A DNA stretch of 64,000 nucleotides. Origin: an uncultured Candidatus Melainabacteria bacterium (lineage in GTDB: Bacteria; Cyanobacteriota; Vampirovibrionia; Gastranaerophilales; Gastranaerophilaceae). Each line of letters starts with the position of its first letter. Within the stretch, counting starts at the first letter, position 1. The stretch covers positions 186,001 through 250,000 of the forward strand of contig CATJOM010000048.1 in NCBI GenBank assembly GCA_949741915.1. Reading direction: 5' to 3'. The notes beneath the pieces were generated by a model. It saw only the letters and a list, made by a program, of their open reading frames with translations, was not told the origin of the DNA and ran no database searches. This document shows, in pieces, positions 36,560 through 46,227 of the stretch. The position numbers and the translations under genes are program-made.

Positions 36560-36604
36560 GCTATGATTTTAGCATAAAAAATAATAATTGTGGAAAGAAA
36601 TTTT

Positions 36605-37663
36605 ATGGAAAAGATTCAAATAAAAATAGGCGATGTAAAAATCGGCGCAGGGGCACCCGTTTCAGTACAGTCTATGACAAACACAAAAACCGATGATGTC
36701 AAAAAAACCATTACACAAATAAAAGAACTGGCAGATGCTGGCTGTGATATTGTTCGCCTTGCCGTATTAAACAAAGATTGTGCCGCTGCACTAAAAGAAA
36801 TTAAACAAAAAACCGCTGTGCCGCTTGTTGCTGATATTCATTTTGATTACAGATTGGCTCTCTCTGCAATGGAAGCAGGAATTGATGCTCTCAGGCTAAA
36901 TCCTGGCAACATAGGCGGAGAAGACCACGTTAAAAAAGTTGTCGACATGGCAAAAAAAACTAATACTCCGATAAGAATAGGCGTTAACGGAGGCTCATTG
37001 GAAAAATATTTAATGACAGATGATTCTCTAACCCTTGCTCAAAAGATGGTAAAAAGTGCCATGAATCATATAAAAATCCTTGAAGAGAATGATTTTCGCC
37101 TTATCAAAGTATCCCTAAAATCCTCAGATGTTAAGACTACAATTGATGCATACAGAATGATATATAATGAAATCCCATACCCTTTACACCTTGGCGTAAC
37201 AGAGGCAGGAACAATGAGAGGCGGTATAATAAAATCAGCTATCGGGCTTGGCGCCTTATTGTGCGATGGCATTGGCGATACAATAAGGGTGTCTTTAACA
37301 GAAAATCCAATTGAAGAAGTAAGGGCAGGAATTGATATATTAAATGCCCTCAAACTAAGAAAAAACAGTGTAAATTTCGTCTCTTGCCCCACTTGCGGCA
37401 GATGTCAAATAGATTTAATCTCTCTTGCCCACCGTGTAGAGGAAAGATTTAAAAATAAGTTTAATAATTTGCAACAATCTGTTACAATTGCAACAATGGG
37501 CTGCCCTGTTAATGGACCAAATGAAGCAAAAGATGCAGATTACGGCATAGCAGGGGCTATCGGCGAAGGTTATATATTCAAAAAAGGAGTCCTCATAAAA
37601 AAAGTTAAGGAAGAAAACCTGCTTGACGAATTTGAAAATATAATAAATCAAGATTTTAATTAA
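36605..37663 (+). CDS. ispG: 4-Hydroxy-3-methylbut-2-enyl-diphosphate synthase
   Basis: IspG/GcpE of the MEP isoprenoid pathway, an Fe-S enzyme turning MEcPP into HMBPP. The TIM-barrel half shows VPLVADIHFDYRLAL and LRLNPGNIGG. The [4Fe-4S] ligands are in SCPTCGRCQID and MGCPVNGPNEA. ATG 36605 is preferred (GGAAAG about eight bases upstream) over a GTG at 36590; 352 residues, normal. Presence implies the MEP rather than mevalonate route. Confidence 0.95.
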   Translation: MEKIQIKIGDVKIGAGAPVSVQSMTNTKTDDVKKTITQIKELADAGCDIVRLAVLNKDCAAALKEIKQKTAVPLVADIHFDYRLALSAMEAGIDALRLNPGNIGGEDHVKKVVDMAKKTNTPIRIGVNGGSLEKYLMTDDSLTLAQKMVKSAMNHIKILEENDFRLIKVSLKSSDVKTTIDAYRMIYNEIPYPLHLGVTEAGTMRGGIIKSAIGLGALLCDGIGDTIRVSLTENPIEEVRAGIDILNALKLRKNSVNFVSCPTCGRCQIDLISLAHRVEERFKNKFNNLQQSVTIATMGCPVNGPNEAKDADYGIAGAIGEGYIFKKGVLIKKVKEENLLDEFENIINQDFN

Positions 37664-37753
37664 AAAAATTACACTAAACAGTTGGTTAAAAATGAATAAT
37701 AATATATAATAATATTAGTAAAATAAAAGTACGTAATTTGAGGATTTTACACT

Positions 37754-38215
37754 ATGAAAAAATTGGCAATAACCCTTTGTGTTTTAGGTGCATTTGGAAT
37801 CGCATCAGGCGCATTTGCAGCAATTCAGTCTGAAGACATTTCAACTGTTCCCCACTTGAAATCAGAAGGATTCAGCACTGGTATGACACAGGTTACTGAT
37901 ACTGTGAGATATCTACATTCAAATAAAACAATTGAACCATACTATAAGAAAGACCCTCTTGCTAATGCAACAGATGAAAAATCAAAATGGTATACTGTTG
38001 TTAAAAGATGGTTTGACCCAGCGCAAGATGATGAGCTGTTCGGCAGACATGATATAACATTTACAAACAGCTGGTTTGAAATGGATTCACCATTCCAGGC
38101 ACAAAAAGATGAGAATATGGCTGAAACCGCAAGAAAGAAACAAACCCACGCAGAAATTGATGACACCGTAAATATGCAGGATGCTTCACCAATTAATGAT
38201 GTTGATAGTCTGTAA
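37754..38215 (+). CDS. Exported hypothetical protein
   Basis: 153 residues with a good cleavable signal peptide (MKKLAITLCVLGAFGIASG, then AFA-AIQ). The mature part is polar, with WYTVVKRWFDPAQDDELFGR in the middle and an acidic end. No family recognised and no cysteines in the mature part. Likely periplasmic. Followed by a strong terminator, so it is monocistronic and possibly well expressed. Confidence 0.75.
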   Translation: MKKLAITLCVLGAFGIASGAFAAIQSEDISTVPHLKSEGFSTGMTQVTDTVRYLHSNKTIEPYYKKDPLANATDEKSKWYTVVKRWFDPAQDDELFGRHDITFTNSWFEMDSPFQAQKDENMAETARKKQTHAEIDDTVNMQDASPINDVDSL

Positions 38216-38237
38216 ATAAACTATTAATAATATACAT

Positions 38238-38270
38238 AAAAAAGCACCTCTGTTTGTAGAGGTGCTTTTT
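38238..38270 (+). terminator. Terminator after exported protein
   Basis: AAAGCACCTCT and AGAGGTGCTTT form a perfect stem over six loop bases, with A before and T after, so it works in both directions. Confidence 0.88.
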
Positions 38271-38536
38271 GCCTGCAAAAATCACATGTTATAACAAACT
38301 ATAATTTAAGCATTCTTTAACATATATAATAAATACATGATTTCAAAACTGTAAAATATAAAGTTAGCTTCTAAGCTCTAAAATACATTCAGATAGCTCA
38401 TATAAACCCTTTTATTTGGTCTTTCTGTTTATTTGTTAATTTTTGTAAAGAAAATAATACAAAAATTTTCATTCTCTAAAGTTTTAATATAAGGATGCCG
38501 TTATACGACTTATAGCATAGTGAAAGGAACTAACAT
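38271..38536. other. AT-rich leader of the repeat protein gene
   Basis: No gene seen. A possible -10 (TATAAG, ~38489) and AAAGGAAC just before the ATG at 38537 serve the following gene. Confidence 0.4.
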
Positions 38537-39604
38537 ATGGTTAACGGTGTGGATTCATTTAACTCAGCAAATGCTGTAAACTCTGTAAAAACCGCTCCAA
38601 TTGAAAACAAAAAAAAGCCGCAGCAAACGGAAGAATTGGGTGCAAAATCTAATGCAGCCAAGGAGGAGTGCGAACTTGTAGACACCAATTTATTAGAGGA
38701 TGATATAACAGAAATTAAAAATCCTCAAAAGACGTATGGCAAAAACTGCACAGCCGCAACAAGGAACGGTAATGTTTTGACAATAGAATACAAAAATGGC
38801 AAAACCGTGGTGCAGACATTTAATGATAAAAACCAGCTTGAATCAGAAGTAAAAACAATTGCAAAAAACGGCTTTGAACGGGTTGTCACAAAAAATTACA
38901 CGAAAGGAAAACTTAATTCTAAAAGCATCGTAAAAACAGGCTCTAATGGAAATGTTACAAAAACAGAAGTAAACTACAATCCTGAAACTGGAAATAAAAC
39001 TCATAAGAAAATCTCAGGCAGCATAAAGGGAGTGCCTACCGAAATAGAAAAAGAATATGATAATGAAACAGGAAAAGTAACGAAAAAAACCTTAAACAAG
39101 GGCGGCACTATAAAAACAACAGCCTATGAATACAATGGCGTCAATCGCTATTTATCGCAAAAAGTCATAACAGATAACAACGGCAATGAACTTACAAAAG
39201 TATCATATGAATATCAACAGGTAAAACCGGATGGCAGAGTAGCAAGGTTTGCAATCATTGAAGAGCCAGGCAAGGAAGCTGTTGTAAAATATGAAAAACT
39301 TGATGCAAAAGGCAACGTTACCCATACAAGCACAAATGACGGCAAAGGGAACAGATACATAGTAGACTATGAACATTCTGAGAATGGAAAGCTGGCGGTG
39401 ACAACAGCAAGAAGCTTTGTGGATGACAATGTTGGTGTATCTAAAGATTCCAAGATTAATTACGAAGAAACAGCAGATGGTATTGTATATGATGCCAAGG
39501 TAAGCCAAGATGGCGACCCATTCTATAAGGTTGGCAGCGGAATAATATATTTTGACGGCACCAGAGATGAAGTGCTCGAGCGAAACCCGGATGCAGGTGC
39601 CTAA
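38537..39604 (+). CDS. Repeat protein with RHS/YD- or MORN-like strands
   Basis: 355 residues; the first ~60 are polar and Asn/Lys/Glu-rich, the rest (~70-320) is a chain of beta-strand repeats of ~20 residues of the type N-G-[NK]-x-T-x-x-x-Y-x-Y (GNVTKTEVNYNPETGNKTHK, TIKTTAYEYNGVNRYLSQKV). This pattern resembles YD/RHS or MORN-type repeats. No signal peptide is visible. Ends with FDGTRDEVLERNPDAGA. Function unknown; a shell or surface fold is plausible by analogy only. Confidence 0.7.
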   Translation: MVNGVDSFNSANAVNSVKTAPIENKKKPQQTEELGAKSNAAKEECELVDTNLLEDDITEIKNPQKTYGKNCTAATRNGNVLTIEYKNGKTVVQTFNDKNQLESEVKTIAKNGFERVVTKNYTKGKLNSKSIVKTGSNGNVTKTEVNYNPETGNKTHKKISGSIKGVPTEIEKEYDNETGKVTKKTLNKGGTIKTTAYEYNGVNRYLSQKVITDNNGNELTKVSYEYQQVKPDGRVARFAIIEEPGKEAVVKYEKLDAKGNVTHTSTNDGKGNRYIVDYEHSENGKLAVTTARSFVDDNVGVSKDSKINYEETADGIVYDAKVSQDGDPFYKVGSGIIYFDGTRDEVLERNPDAGA

Positions 39605-39625
39605 AATCTTTATACAATAAACCAA

Positions 39626-39665
39626 TTACAGCCTTTATCAAAGAAATGATAAAGGCTGTAATTAT
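39626..39665. terminator. Hairpin between convergent repeat-protein and nuoN
   Basis: 16-bp perfect stem (AATTACAGCCTTTATC and its complement) with an 8-base loop between two converging genes. T runs are weak on both sides, so it is a likely but not ideal bidirectional terminator. Confidence 0.65.
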
Positions 39666-39698
39666 ATGTAATTATTCTATAATTCATACTGCAGATAT

Positions 39699-41279
39699 TT
39701 ATACAATCTTATTAAGCGTCTCGAGTACAAACACACCAATAAAAAATAATACAATTAACGACACAGCTGTTATGGATAAAATAAATGTATATACATTAAG
39801 CCTATTAAAAAGAAGCTCTTTTTTATAAATTCTAAGATTTTCAGGCTTTGAAAACATGTAAGAAATTAATTTAAAATAACAATAAACCGCAATAATAGCC
39901 GAAATTGCAGCAAATAGCAGAGGATAAACAGCCCAAATGCCACTCCTTAGAATTTCAGAAAAAAGATAAAATTTCGAAGCAAACCCTGCAGTCAAAGGAA
40001 TTCCCGCAAGAGACAATAAACATACTGTGGTAAGAAAAGCAAAAGACGGACTAATATATGCAATCCCTTTAATTGATGCAAGATTTTCTTCCATCCTTAT
40101 TATTCTACCATAGCGTGATTTTACAGGCTCTTTCCTTATATTTCTAACAAAGAGCATAAAAGCCGACCACAGGGCAAAATTTGAAATCATATAAACAATT
40201 AAACAATATAACGCCGCTGTAATTGAATTTTTGGTCAAAAAAGAGATTCCAAGAAAAATACTACCCATATTTAATATAGTAGATGCTGCAAGAAAATCTT
40301 TTATATACCCCTCTTTTTTTACTATTCTAAATGCAAGAAACGACCCAACAAAAAGCGTTATTACTGCAGATAATATTAGTGCAAAACTCAATATACTGCC
40401 AAAATATCCAATCACAAACGCTGTTTTAATAAGTATAGCTACAGCCGCAATCTGTGCTGTTGTTGCAATAAATAGCCCAACAGCATAATTTGATGCCTTA
40501 AATGTATCCATAACCCATAGGTAAAAGGGATATGCCCCTATCTTAATTGCCAGAGAGAGAAATATTAATATTTCTGAAATATTCAAAAGAGGATTAGATG
40601 GCAAAATTTTATTCAGAGCCATAGTGTTGATATCTGAAAAATTAATTGTGCCAAGATTTAAATATATATAACTCATCCCAAGAAGAAAAAATACACCTGC
40701 AGTCTCATTTAATATTAAATATTTTATACTGCCTTCAAGTGCAGTTTTGTTTTTCTTCTCATCAAATATTGCAATAAGAAAAAAAATAGCAACAGATACA
40801 ATTTCAATGGATATGAATAATGACAAAAAATCATTTGTCATAGCTGCCATGTTACAGCCAAAAACAGCAATTAAAGACAAAAGCGTAAAACTTGAAATCT
40901 TTTGATTTAACCTTTTTACAAAAGGATAAGACAAAATAGCACACACCAGGGCTGATGATGTTATCAAAAATTTAAACATGACAACAAGCGGCTTTATATG
41001 TACAGAATCATTCAAAAAGCTTACGCTGTAATTTTCAAATGGTGTAAAGCTCAAATGCCCGGCAAAAATATTCACTAAGCCGCTCAGTTTTAAAAAATCA
41101 CTAAAGAATGGTAAAAAACCTAACAATGCAGCAAAAATAACAGCGTTGAGAATCGCCATATGCCATTTTGGCAAAATTTTTGCACCTGCATGAAGATTTA
41201 AAAAAACTAATAAAATAATTCCAAAAATCAATATAAAATCAGGAATAAAATATATTAAATTTTCAAAAACATTTTCCAT
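39699..41279 (-). CDS. nuoN: Complex I antiporter-like subunit NuoN
   Basis: Membrane-arm proton channel subunit, 526 residues, about 14 helices. Unlike NuoM here, it keeps the helix-5 Glu (FISIEIVSVAIFFLI), the helix-7 Lys (LAIKIGAYPFYLWVMD) and the later Lys (GFASKFYLF). The helix-8 position usually Lys (SKIA in E. coli) reads TTAQIAA. Last gene of the nuoABCDHIJKLMN operon. Confidence 0.92.
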   Translation of the reverse strand: MENVFENLIYFIPDFILIFGIILLVFLNLHAGAKILPKWHMAILNAVIFAALLGFLPFFSDFLKLSGLVNIFAGHLSFTPFENYSVSFLNDSVHIKPLVVMFKFLITSSALVCAILSYPFVKRLNQKISSFTLLSLIAVFGCNMAAMTNDFLSLFISIEIVSVAIFFLIAIFDEKKNKTALEGSIKYLILNETAGVFFLLGMSYIYLNLGTINFSDINTMALNKILPSNPLLNISEILIFLSLAIKIGAYPFYLWVMDTFKASNYAVGLFIATTAQIAAVAILIKTAFVIGYFGSILSFALILSAVITLFVGSFLAFRIVKKEGYIKDFLAASTILNMGSIFLGISFLTKNSITAALYCLIVYMISNFALWSAFMLFVRNIRKEPVKSRYGRIIRMEENLASIKGIAYISPSFAFLTTVCLLSLAGIPLTAGFASKFYLFSEILRSGIWAVYPLLFAAISAIIAVYCYFKLISYMFSKPENLRIYKKELLFNRLNVYTFILSITAVSLIVLFFIGVFVLETLNKIV

Positions 41280-41291
41280 TGCTGCTCCTTT

Positions 41292-42827
41292 TTAAAAAAT
41301 GGCTGTCAATATGTTAGAAATATTTGTTTGTGCAAAAGCGCTGATTTTATCAATAATGCCCATAGGATAAATTCCAAAAATCAAAATACCAGCTGAAAAT
41401 ATTGCAAGAACGGCAAATTGATGGTTGGCAAGTTTTATTTCCCCAAAATCAAACTCTGAAAGTCCAAAGAAAGTTTTATGTAGAAACCTCAGAACATATA
41501 CGCCAGATAAGGCCGTTCCAACAGTCGCAAAAATAGAAGCAAATTGCATTAAATCAGATGCAAAAAAAGCTTTTTCAATTAATGGCGAATTAAAACCGCC
41601 AGCAAGCGACATAAATGCGCCGCTAAAGCCCGCCGTCAAAGGTAAAAAAGCTGCTGACAGGCCAATTATTAACATTACGCCGGCAAACCCAAGTACATAC
41701 TTTGCTATTCCAGACAAAAGTTCTAGTTTATCAGTTTTAAACTTTGCATTAATTATTCCCACACCAATAAATAATCCCGAAATTATCAAACTATGTGCGA
41801 CCATATGAAAAATAGCTCCAGTAAGTCCAAATTCGGTAAATGACGCTATTCCAATTAAAATTATCCCCATATTAACAAGTGATATACAGGATACCAGTTT
41901 TTTTATATTGTTCTGCGCTATAGCAGCACAAGATGCCCACACCACACCAATTGCAGCAAAAAGAATAAGCACAGGTGCAAACAGTTGAAAAACATCATAA
42001 TACATTTGAAGATTAATTCTAATAAATCCGTATGCAGCTGTATTTAATAAAATTCCAGCAAGGACAGCACTTACAGGCGCAGGCACCTCGCTATGCACCT
42101 CTACAAGCCAGGAATGCAGTGGAAAAACAGGAAGCCTCAATGCAAAAGCAATACTAAAACCTGCGCATATCATCATTTGCATAACAACAGGAAAATCCTC
42201 GCTTTTTTTAATTAAAGTGCCAAAATCAGACAAAATATTTAAATCAGCACAATAAGCATAAACAAGAGCGGTTGAAATCATTATCAATATTGAGCTTGCA
42301 AACGAAAAAAGCACAAATTTTACAGCATTTTTTCTGGTATTATTGCCGCCTGGTATCGAAATAAGAAAATAAGCAGGGGGAAGTAAAAGCATCCAAAATG
42401 TTAAAAATGTAAATAAATTATTTGCAGCAAAAATACCAAAAACCGCACCAAGTAAGAATAACATCAGACTGTAAAAAGATTTTTGGCGTGAATTTATCAA
42501 GCTTTTAGATGCAATTAAGGCAAGCAACATAACAAAAGAACTTAATACACAAAGCAAAGCTGAAACATTATCAAGCCCAAAAACTATTGAAACATTAAGG
42601 TTTGGCATAATATTTAGTGGAAATTGTTCAACAAAAGCAAACCCTGAAACATCGCAGGGAATAAACAGCATAAAAAGAATAGAATAAAATAAATTAAAAG
42701 CGCAAAAAGCTTTTGCAAAGCGCCTAATTTTTATTGCGTTGTTCGGAAAAAATGGTGAAATTATTAATAAACCTGCAATAATTGGCAACAAAACCAGTAT
42801 AAACGTTGATAAAAAATTAACCGCCAT
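41292..42827 (-). CDS. nuoM: Complex I antiporter-like subunit NuoM, divergent
   Basis: 511-residue membrane subunit placed between nuoL and nuoN. The fold motifs are recognisable: FPLHSWLVEVHSEVPAPVSA, LAGILLNTAAYGFIR, IAQNNIKKLVSCISLVNMG, HMVAHSLIISGLF. Aligned by eye with E. coli NuoM, the essential Glu144 (FFWEMMLVP) is Met (FWMLLLPP), Lys234 (VKMAVVPLH) is Arg (LRLPVFPLH) and Lys265 (LLKTAAYG) is Asn (LLNTAAYG). The proton path may therefore be altered. Overlaps nuoL by 11 bases. Confidence 0.88.
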   Translation of the reverse strand: MAVNFLSTFILVLLPIIAGLLIISPFFPNNAIKIRRFAKAFCAFNLFYSILFMLFIPCDVSGFAFVEQFPLNIMPNLNVSIVFGLDNVSALLCVLSSFVMLLALIASKSLINSRQKSFYSLMLFLLGAVFGIFAANNLFTFLTFWMLLLPPAYFLISIPGGNNTRKNAVKFVLFSFASSILIMISTALVYAYCADLNILSDFGTLIKKSEDFPVVMQMMICAGFSIAFALRLPVFPLHSWLVEVHSEVPAPVSAVLAGILLNTAAYGFIRINLQMYYDVFQLFAPVLILFAAIGVVWASCAAIAQNNIKKLVSCISLVNMGIILIGIASFTEFGLTGAIFHMVAHSLIISGLFIGVGIINAKFKTDKLELLSGIAKYVLGFAGVMLIIGLSAAFLPLTAGFSGAFMSLAGGFNSPLIEKAFFASDLMQFASIFATVGTALSGVYVLRFLHKTFFGLSEFDFGEIKLANHQFAVLAIFSAGILIFGIYPMGIIDKISAFAQTNISNILTAIF

Positions 42828-44742
42828 ATTGTGAAAGCCCCTTAAAATACACCATTACAGCACACAGCAGTATAGCTGTAATAAAAACAAATGAATAAAA
42901 AATATAAGAATTCAAATTCCCATTTTGCAGCCTTAGGGACATATAACCTCCAAGCCTTATAAACTGGGAAAGCAGAATATATATTCCGCCAATAATATAC
43001 TTATCAAGAAAATTTATTAATCTAGAAACACCTTTTATTAGAATGTTGTAGACAAATTCAAATAATTTATTTATATAAAATTGAAGCACCACAAACCTGT
43101 AAATCATGCGTATTCTTTTAATTTTAAACTTTCGTACGCCATAAATCTGCCACATAAGATATATTGTTAAAAAAGCAGCAATAAATAATGATATTTCAAG
43201 TTCAGGATGTCTCACTAAATAAAATTTTTGCTTGATTATATAGATGTATTTTTGAAAATCTGCCGCAATAAAACCGCCTGAAAATGCAGTCAATGTTGCC
43301 AAAATACCAAGGGCTGAAAGCATAAATTTATCTATACCATCATATTTTTTATCTTCATCTTGTGAAAAATCATAAGAACCTTTATAGTGACCTTCAAATA
43401 TAATAAAATAACTTCTAAACAAATATACCACATTTAAGAGCACAGCAAAAATGCATAAGCCAAGAAATACAAACTGCCGTGATTCATACATATGATTTAA
43501 AATCATTTCCTTGGAATAAAAACCACTAAAAAACACGCCGGACAAAGAAAGTACCCCTATAAGCCATCCTGCAGCAAGGATTGGCGTATACTCCCTTAAT
43601 CCACCCAAAAATTTTACATTTCTGTTTAATGTCTTATGAAGAATAACACCTGCGACTAAAAACATAAGTGTTTTTGCAAGAGCATGTGTGCCAAGCTGAA
43701 AAACTGCACCGCTGTATGCCCCACATCCAAGTGCAGTAAATATAAGCCCAAGCTGAGATGCAGTTGAAAAAGCAAGTATTTTTTTAATATCATTTTGCGC
43801 TATTGCAATAACAGCACAGGTTATAGCCGTTATAATTCCAATTAAAGCAATTATTTTCAATACTACAGGAGAAAGCATTAAAGCAGGATAAAGACGAATA
43901 ATCAAATAAGCACCTGCGCTGGTCAGTATAGCGCCATGGATTAAGCTGTTAGCCGGAGTTGGTGCCTCCATTGCATCTACAAGCCAAACCTGAAAAGGAA
44001 ACTGAGAAGCTCTAATAACCGCTGCAGCCACTATAAACAGACAAATCGCTGTATATACAAAAGACCCAACCTGTACATAGGCCATCAAACCCCAAGTGCT
44101 GACATCATTCAAAGTCAATAGTGGATAAAAAATGGCATCAGTATCCTGAATTAAAAAATACGAAAAATTTAAAACTGCAGCAAGTAGTGCGAAATCCCCA
44201 ATTTTATTAATTAAAAATGTTTTCCGTGCCGCTTTCTCTGATGCCGGCCTTTTATAATAAAAACCTATCAAAAGATAACTGAATACGCCTGTAAGTTCCC
44301 AAAAAATATAAAATTGAATTAAATTTGCACTTAAAATAAGCCCGGTCATTGAAAAAATAAAAAGATTTAAAAGTACAAAAAATCTACTAAAATCTTCCTT
44401 ATTCTGCATATATTTATATGAAAAAATTCCACATGTAAGCGCTATGATATTAAATATCAAAAGAACAAATACGGAAATTTTGTCCATAAATGCGCCGATA
44501 TGAATTTTAAATGCGCCTGAATTTAAAAACACAAAGTTTGTTTCAAGTGTTTCATTCGGATGGTGCAACAAATAACCAGCATAAATCAAGCTTATGATAA
44601 GAGAAACACTTGACGATATTATTGTTAAACCAAGAGTAATGCGTCTTTTAGGTAAAGCAATATATGCACTTGGAATTATTGTAAAAAGAACCGCAAATAA
44701 CGGCAAAATTAACAGCATCCAAAGGTTTTGCGCTATATCCAT
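42817..44742 (-). CDS. nuoL: Complex I antiporter-like subunit NuoL
   Basis: 641 residues: ~13-14 helices of the antiporter fold plus the C-terminal lateral helix and last helix (ends ~560-640). Retained: helix-5 Glu (FYIFWELTGVFSYLLIGFYY), Asp in NKIGDFALL, His in NSLIHGAILTSAGAY, His/Lys in GTHALAKTLMFL and Lys in GFYSKEMIL. The helix-7 Lys of E. coli NuoL (GKSAQLPLQTWL) is Arg here (IRASQFPFQVWL). Three bases after nuoK. Confidence 0.93.
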   Translation of the reverse strand: MDIAQNLWMLLILPLFAVLFTIIPSAYIALPKRRITLGLTIISSSVSLIISLIYAGYLLHHPNETLETNFVFLNSGAFKIHIGAFMDKISVFVLLIFNIIALTCGIFSYKYMQNKEDFSRFFVLLNLFIFSMTGLILSANLIQFYIFWELTGVFSYLLIGFYYKRPASEKAARKTFLINKIGDFALLAAVLNFSYFLIQDTDAIFYPLLTLNDVSTWGLMAYVQVGSFVYTAICLFIVAAAVIRASQFPFQVWLVDAMEAPTPANSLIHGAILTSAGAYLIIRLYPALMLSPVVLKIIALIGIITAITCAVIAIAQNDIKKILAFSTASQLGLIFTALGCGAYSGAVFQLGTHALAKTLMFLVAGVILHKTLNRNVKFLGGLREYTPILAAGWLIGVLSLSGVFFSGFYSKEMILNHMYESRQFVFLGLCIFAVLLNVVYLFRSYFIIFEGHYKGSYDFSQDEDKKYDGIDKFMLSALGILATLTAFSGGFIAADFQKYIYIIKQKFYLVRHPELEISLFIAAFLTIYLMWQIYGVRKFKIKRIRMIYRFVVLQFYINKLFEFVYNILIKGVSRLINFLDKYIIGGIYILLSQFIRLGGYMSLRLQNGNLNSYIFYSFVFITAILLCAVMVYFKGLSQYGG

Positions 44743-44745
44743 ATC

Positions 44746-45240
44746 TTATACCCCATCACTACATTCTTCTAATTCAGGACAATCGTTTGATTTTAGACCG
44801 TCAAGAATTCTGGTGTCCACCTTTTTATTTTTATAATAAATCGCACAAATTAGCCCAAAACACGCAGCAATATTAATTACTCCGATTACCGTTACAATAA
44901 AAGCTGCCACTTGACCTTCGGGATTTAAAAAAGTAAAATTCATTACGCCTAAAGATGCTGCCTGGGAAAGCGAACTGTTTGCAGATACTATTGTATTTTC
45001 CTGATTTATAGCTGAATTAGCCGAATTAATAAAAGAATTAGCTGCGATAAAGTTTATACATATAGCATTCAGCATAAACTCAAGACCAATTACAATTTTA
45101 ATTAAATTTCCACCGGCAACCATAATCATAATGCCTATAACAAAAATAATAAGGGCTAAAATTAAATAGTGACAAAGCCCTGGCACAGCAAGGGCAGCCC
45201 AATCTATAGAATTCAATGAAGATATTATTTCATTCGGCAT
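44746..45240 (-). CDS. nuoK: Complex I subunit NuoK, elongated
   Basis: 164 residues against a usual ~100. Three helices are recognisable (HYLILALIIFVIGIMIMVAG; NLIKIVIGLEFMLNAICINF; VAAFIVTVIGVINIAACFGL). The helix-2 Glu (GLEFM) is kept. The helix-3 Glu of the family (AEA/EAA) is absent: that helix has no acidic residue. Extra residues are ~17 at the N-terminus, a ~35-residue Ser/Asn/Ala-rich loop between helices 2 and 3, and ~20 acidic C-terminal residues. AGGA lies eight bases before the ATG; overlaps nuoJ by 16 bases. Confidence 0.88.
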   Translation of the reverse strand: MPNEIISSLNSIDWAALAVPGLCHYLILALIIFVIGIMIMVAGGNLIKIVIGLEFMLNAICINFIAANSFINSANSAINQENTIVSANSSLSQAASLGVMNFTFLNPEGQVAAFIVTVIGVINIAACFGLICAIYYKNKKVDTRILDGLKSNDCPELEECSDGV

Positions 45241-45734
45241 TTCATAATCCTTTTGGCAGTTAAAATTGTAATGATTCCAATCAGCACGCAGAAAACAAGA
45301 ACACCTGCTAATTCAAAACTAAATGCATTATTTTTATATAAAAGTGTTGAAAAATCACCAGCGGAATAACTTTGTAAATTTACAAGGCCGCTAAACTGAT
45401 ATAAAATAAACGGCAAAATCAAAAATATAAAAATTCCGCCGATTAAAGGCACAGAAAGAGTTTTAAGATTAAATAAAAACCCGTCCTTATCGTCTTTATT
45501 GGTCATTATGATTGAAAACATCATTATGATTGTAATTCCAACACCCCACAGAAGCATCTGAATGCCCGCAAGAAACGAAGCACCTAATAAAAAATACAAA
45601 CCTGAAACCGCCCAAAGTAAAAGAGATGCGCTAATTACAGCATTAAAAGTGCATTTATGAAACAGACAAAAAAGCCCTGAAATAAGACAGATTGCACTTA
45701 AAATATAAAAAATAACGGCATTTAATGTATCCAT
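45225..45734 (-). CDS. nuoJ: Complex I subunit NuoJ
   Basis: Five-helix membrane subunit, 169 residues. Family region: FLLGASFLAGIQMLLWGVGI then TIIMMFSIIMTN (usually YxGAIxVLxxFVxM). Start ATG 45734 is chosen over 45746 because GAGGA is six bases upstream and it lies one base past the nuoI stop. It sits between nuoI and nuoK as in most operons. Confidence 0.85.
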   Translation of the reverse strand: MDTLNAVIFYILSAICLISGLFCLFHKCTFNAVISASLLLWAVSGLYFLLGASFLAGIQMLLWGVGITIIMMFSIIMTNKDDKDGFLFNLKTLSVPLIGGIFIFLILPFILYQFSGLVNLQSYSAGDFSTLLYKNNAFSFELAGVLVFCVLIGIITILTAKRIMKCRMK

Positions 45735-45735
45735 T

Positions 45736-46227
45736 TTATTCCTCATTTGGCAAAATTTGCTGCATTTCAGTTTCTATCTTTGGCTGAATATCTTGTTCTG
45801 CAGACGTTTGTGTGTCATTCGATATGTTTTTTTCATTAGGATATTCTAATAATAAAACTTTTTTGTCACCCGTTGCAAGTTTGTATTGTTTTGTCATATT
45901 TAATGCTTCATTTGGACAAATTTCAGCGCAATTAGCACAAAAAGAGCACCTTGAAACATCAATCGAGACAAGTTTTTTTTCTTCATTATTTATTTTTAAC
46001 ATACCACTTGAAGGGCAAACTTCAACACACAGACCGCATCCGGTGCATTTTCCATAGTCAAGCTCAGGTTTTCCTCTGTAATTTTCAGATAGCTCCAATG
46101 TTTTTTCAGCATTTTTTGCGCCCACATGGCCAAATAATTTTATAAATATTCCAAAAACATCTTTTATTACAACAACAAAAGACTTTATAGAACCAAAAAT
46201 CGAATTTATAGCATTATTTTGCATCAT
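45736..46227 (-). CDS. nuoI: Complex I ferredoxin-type subunit NuoI
   Basis: Carries the two [4Fe-4S] clusters N6a/N6b on the path to NuoB. Both ligand sets are intact: CTGCGLCVEVCP and CSFCANCAEICP. Residues 1-~35 are an amphipathic membrane-contact region; the last ~35 form an acidic Gln/Glu-rich tail not usual in the family. 163 residues. Overlaps nuoH by ATGA. Without NuoEFG here it would accept electrons from another donor such as ferredoxin. Confidence 0.93.
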   Translation of the reverse strand: MMQNNAINSIFGSIKSFVVVIKDVFGIFIKLFGHVGAKNAEKTLELSENYRGKPELDYGKCTGCGLCVEVCPSSGMLKINNEEKKLVSIDVSRCSFCANCAEICPNEALNMTKQYKLATGDKKVLLLEYPNEKNISNDTQTSAEQDIQPKIETEMQQILPNEE

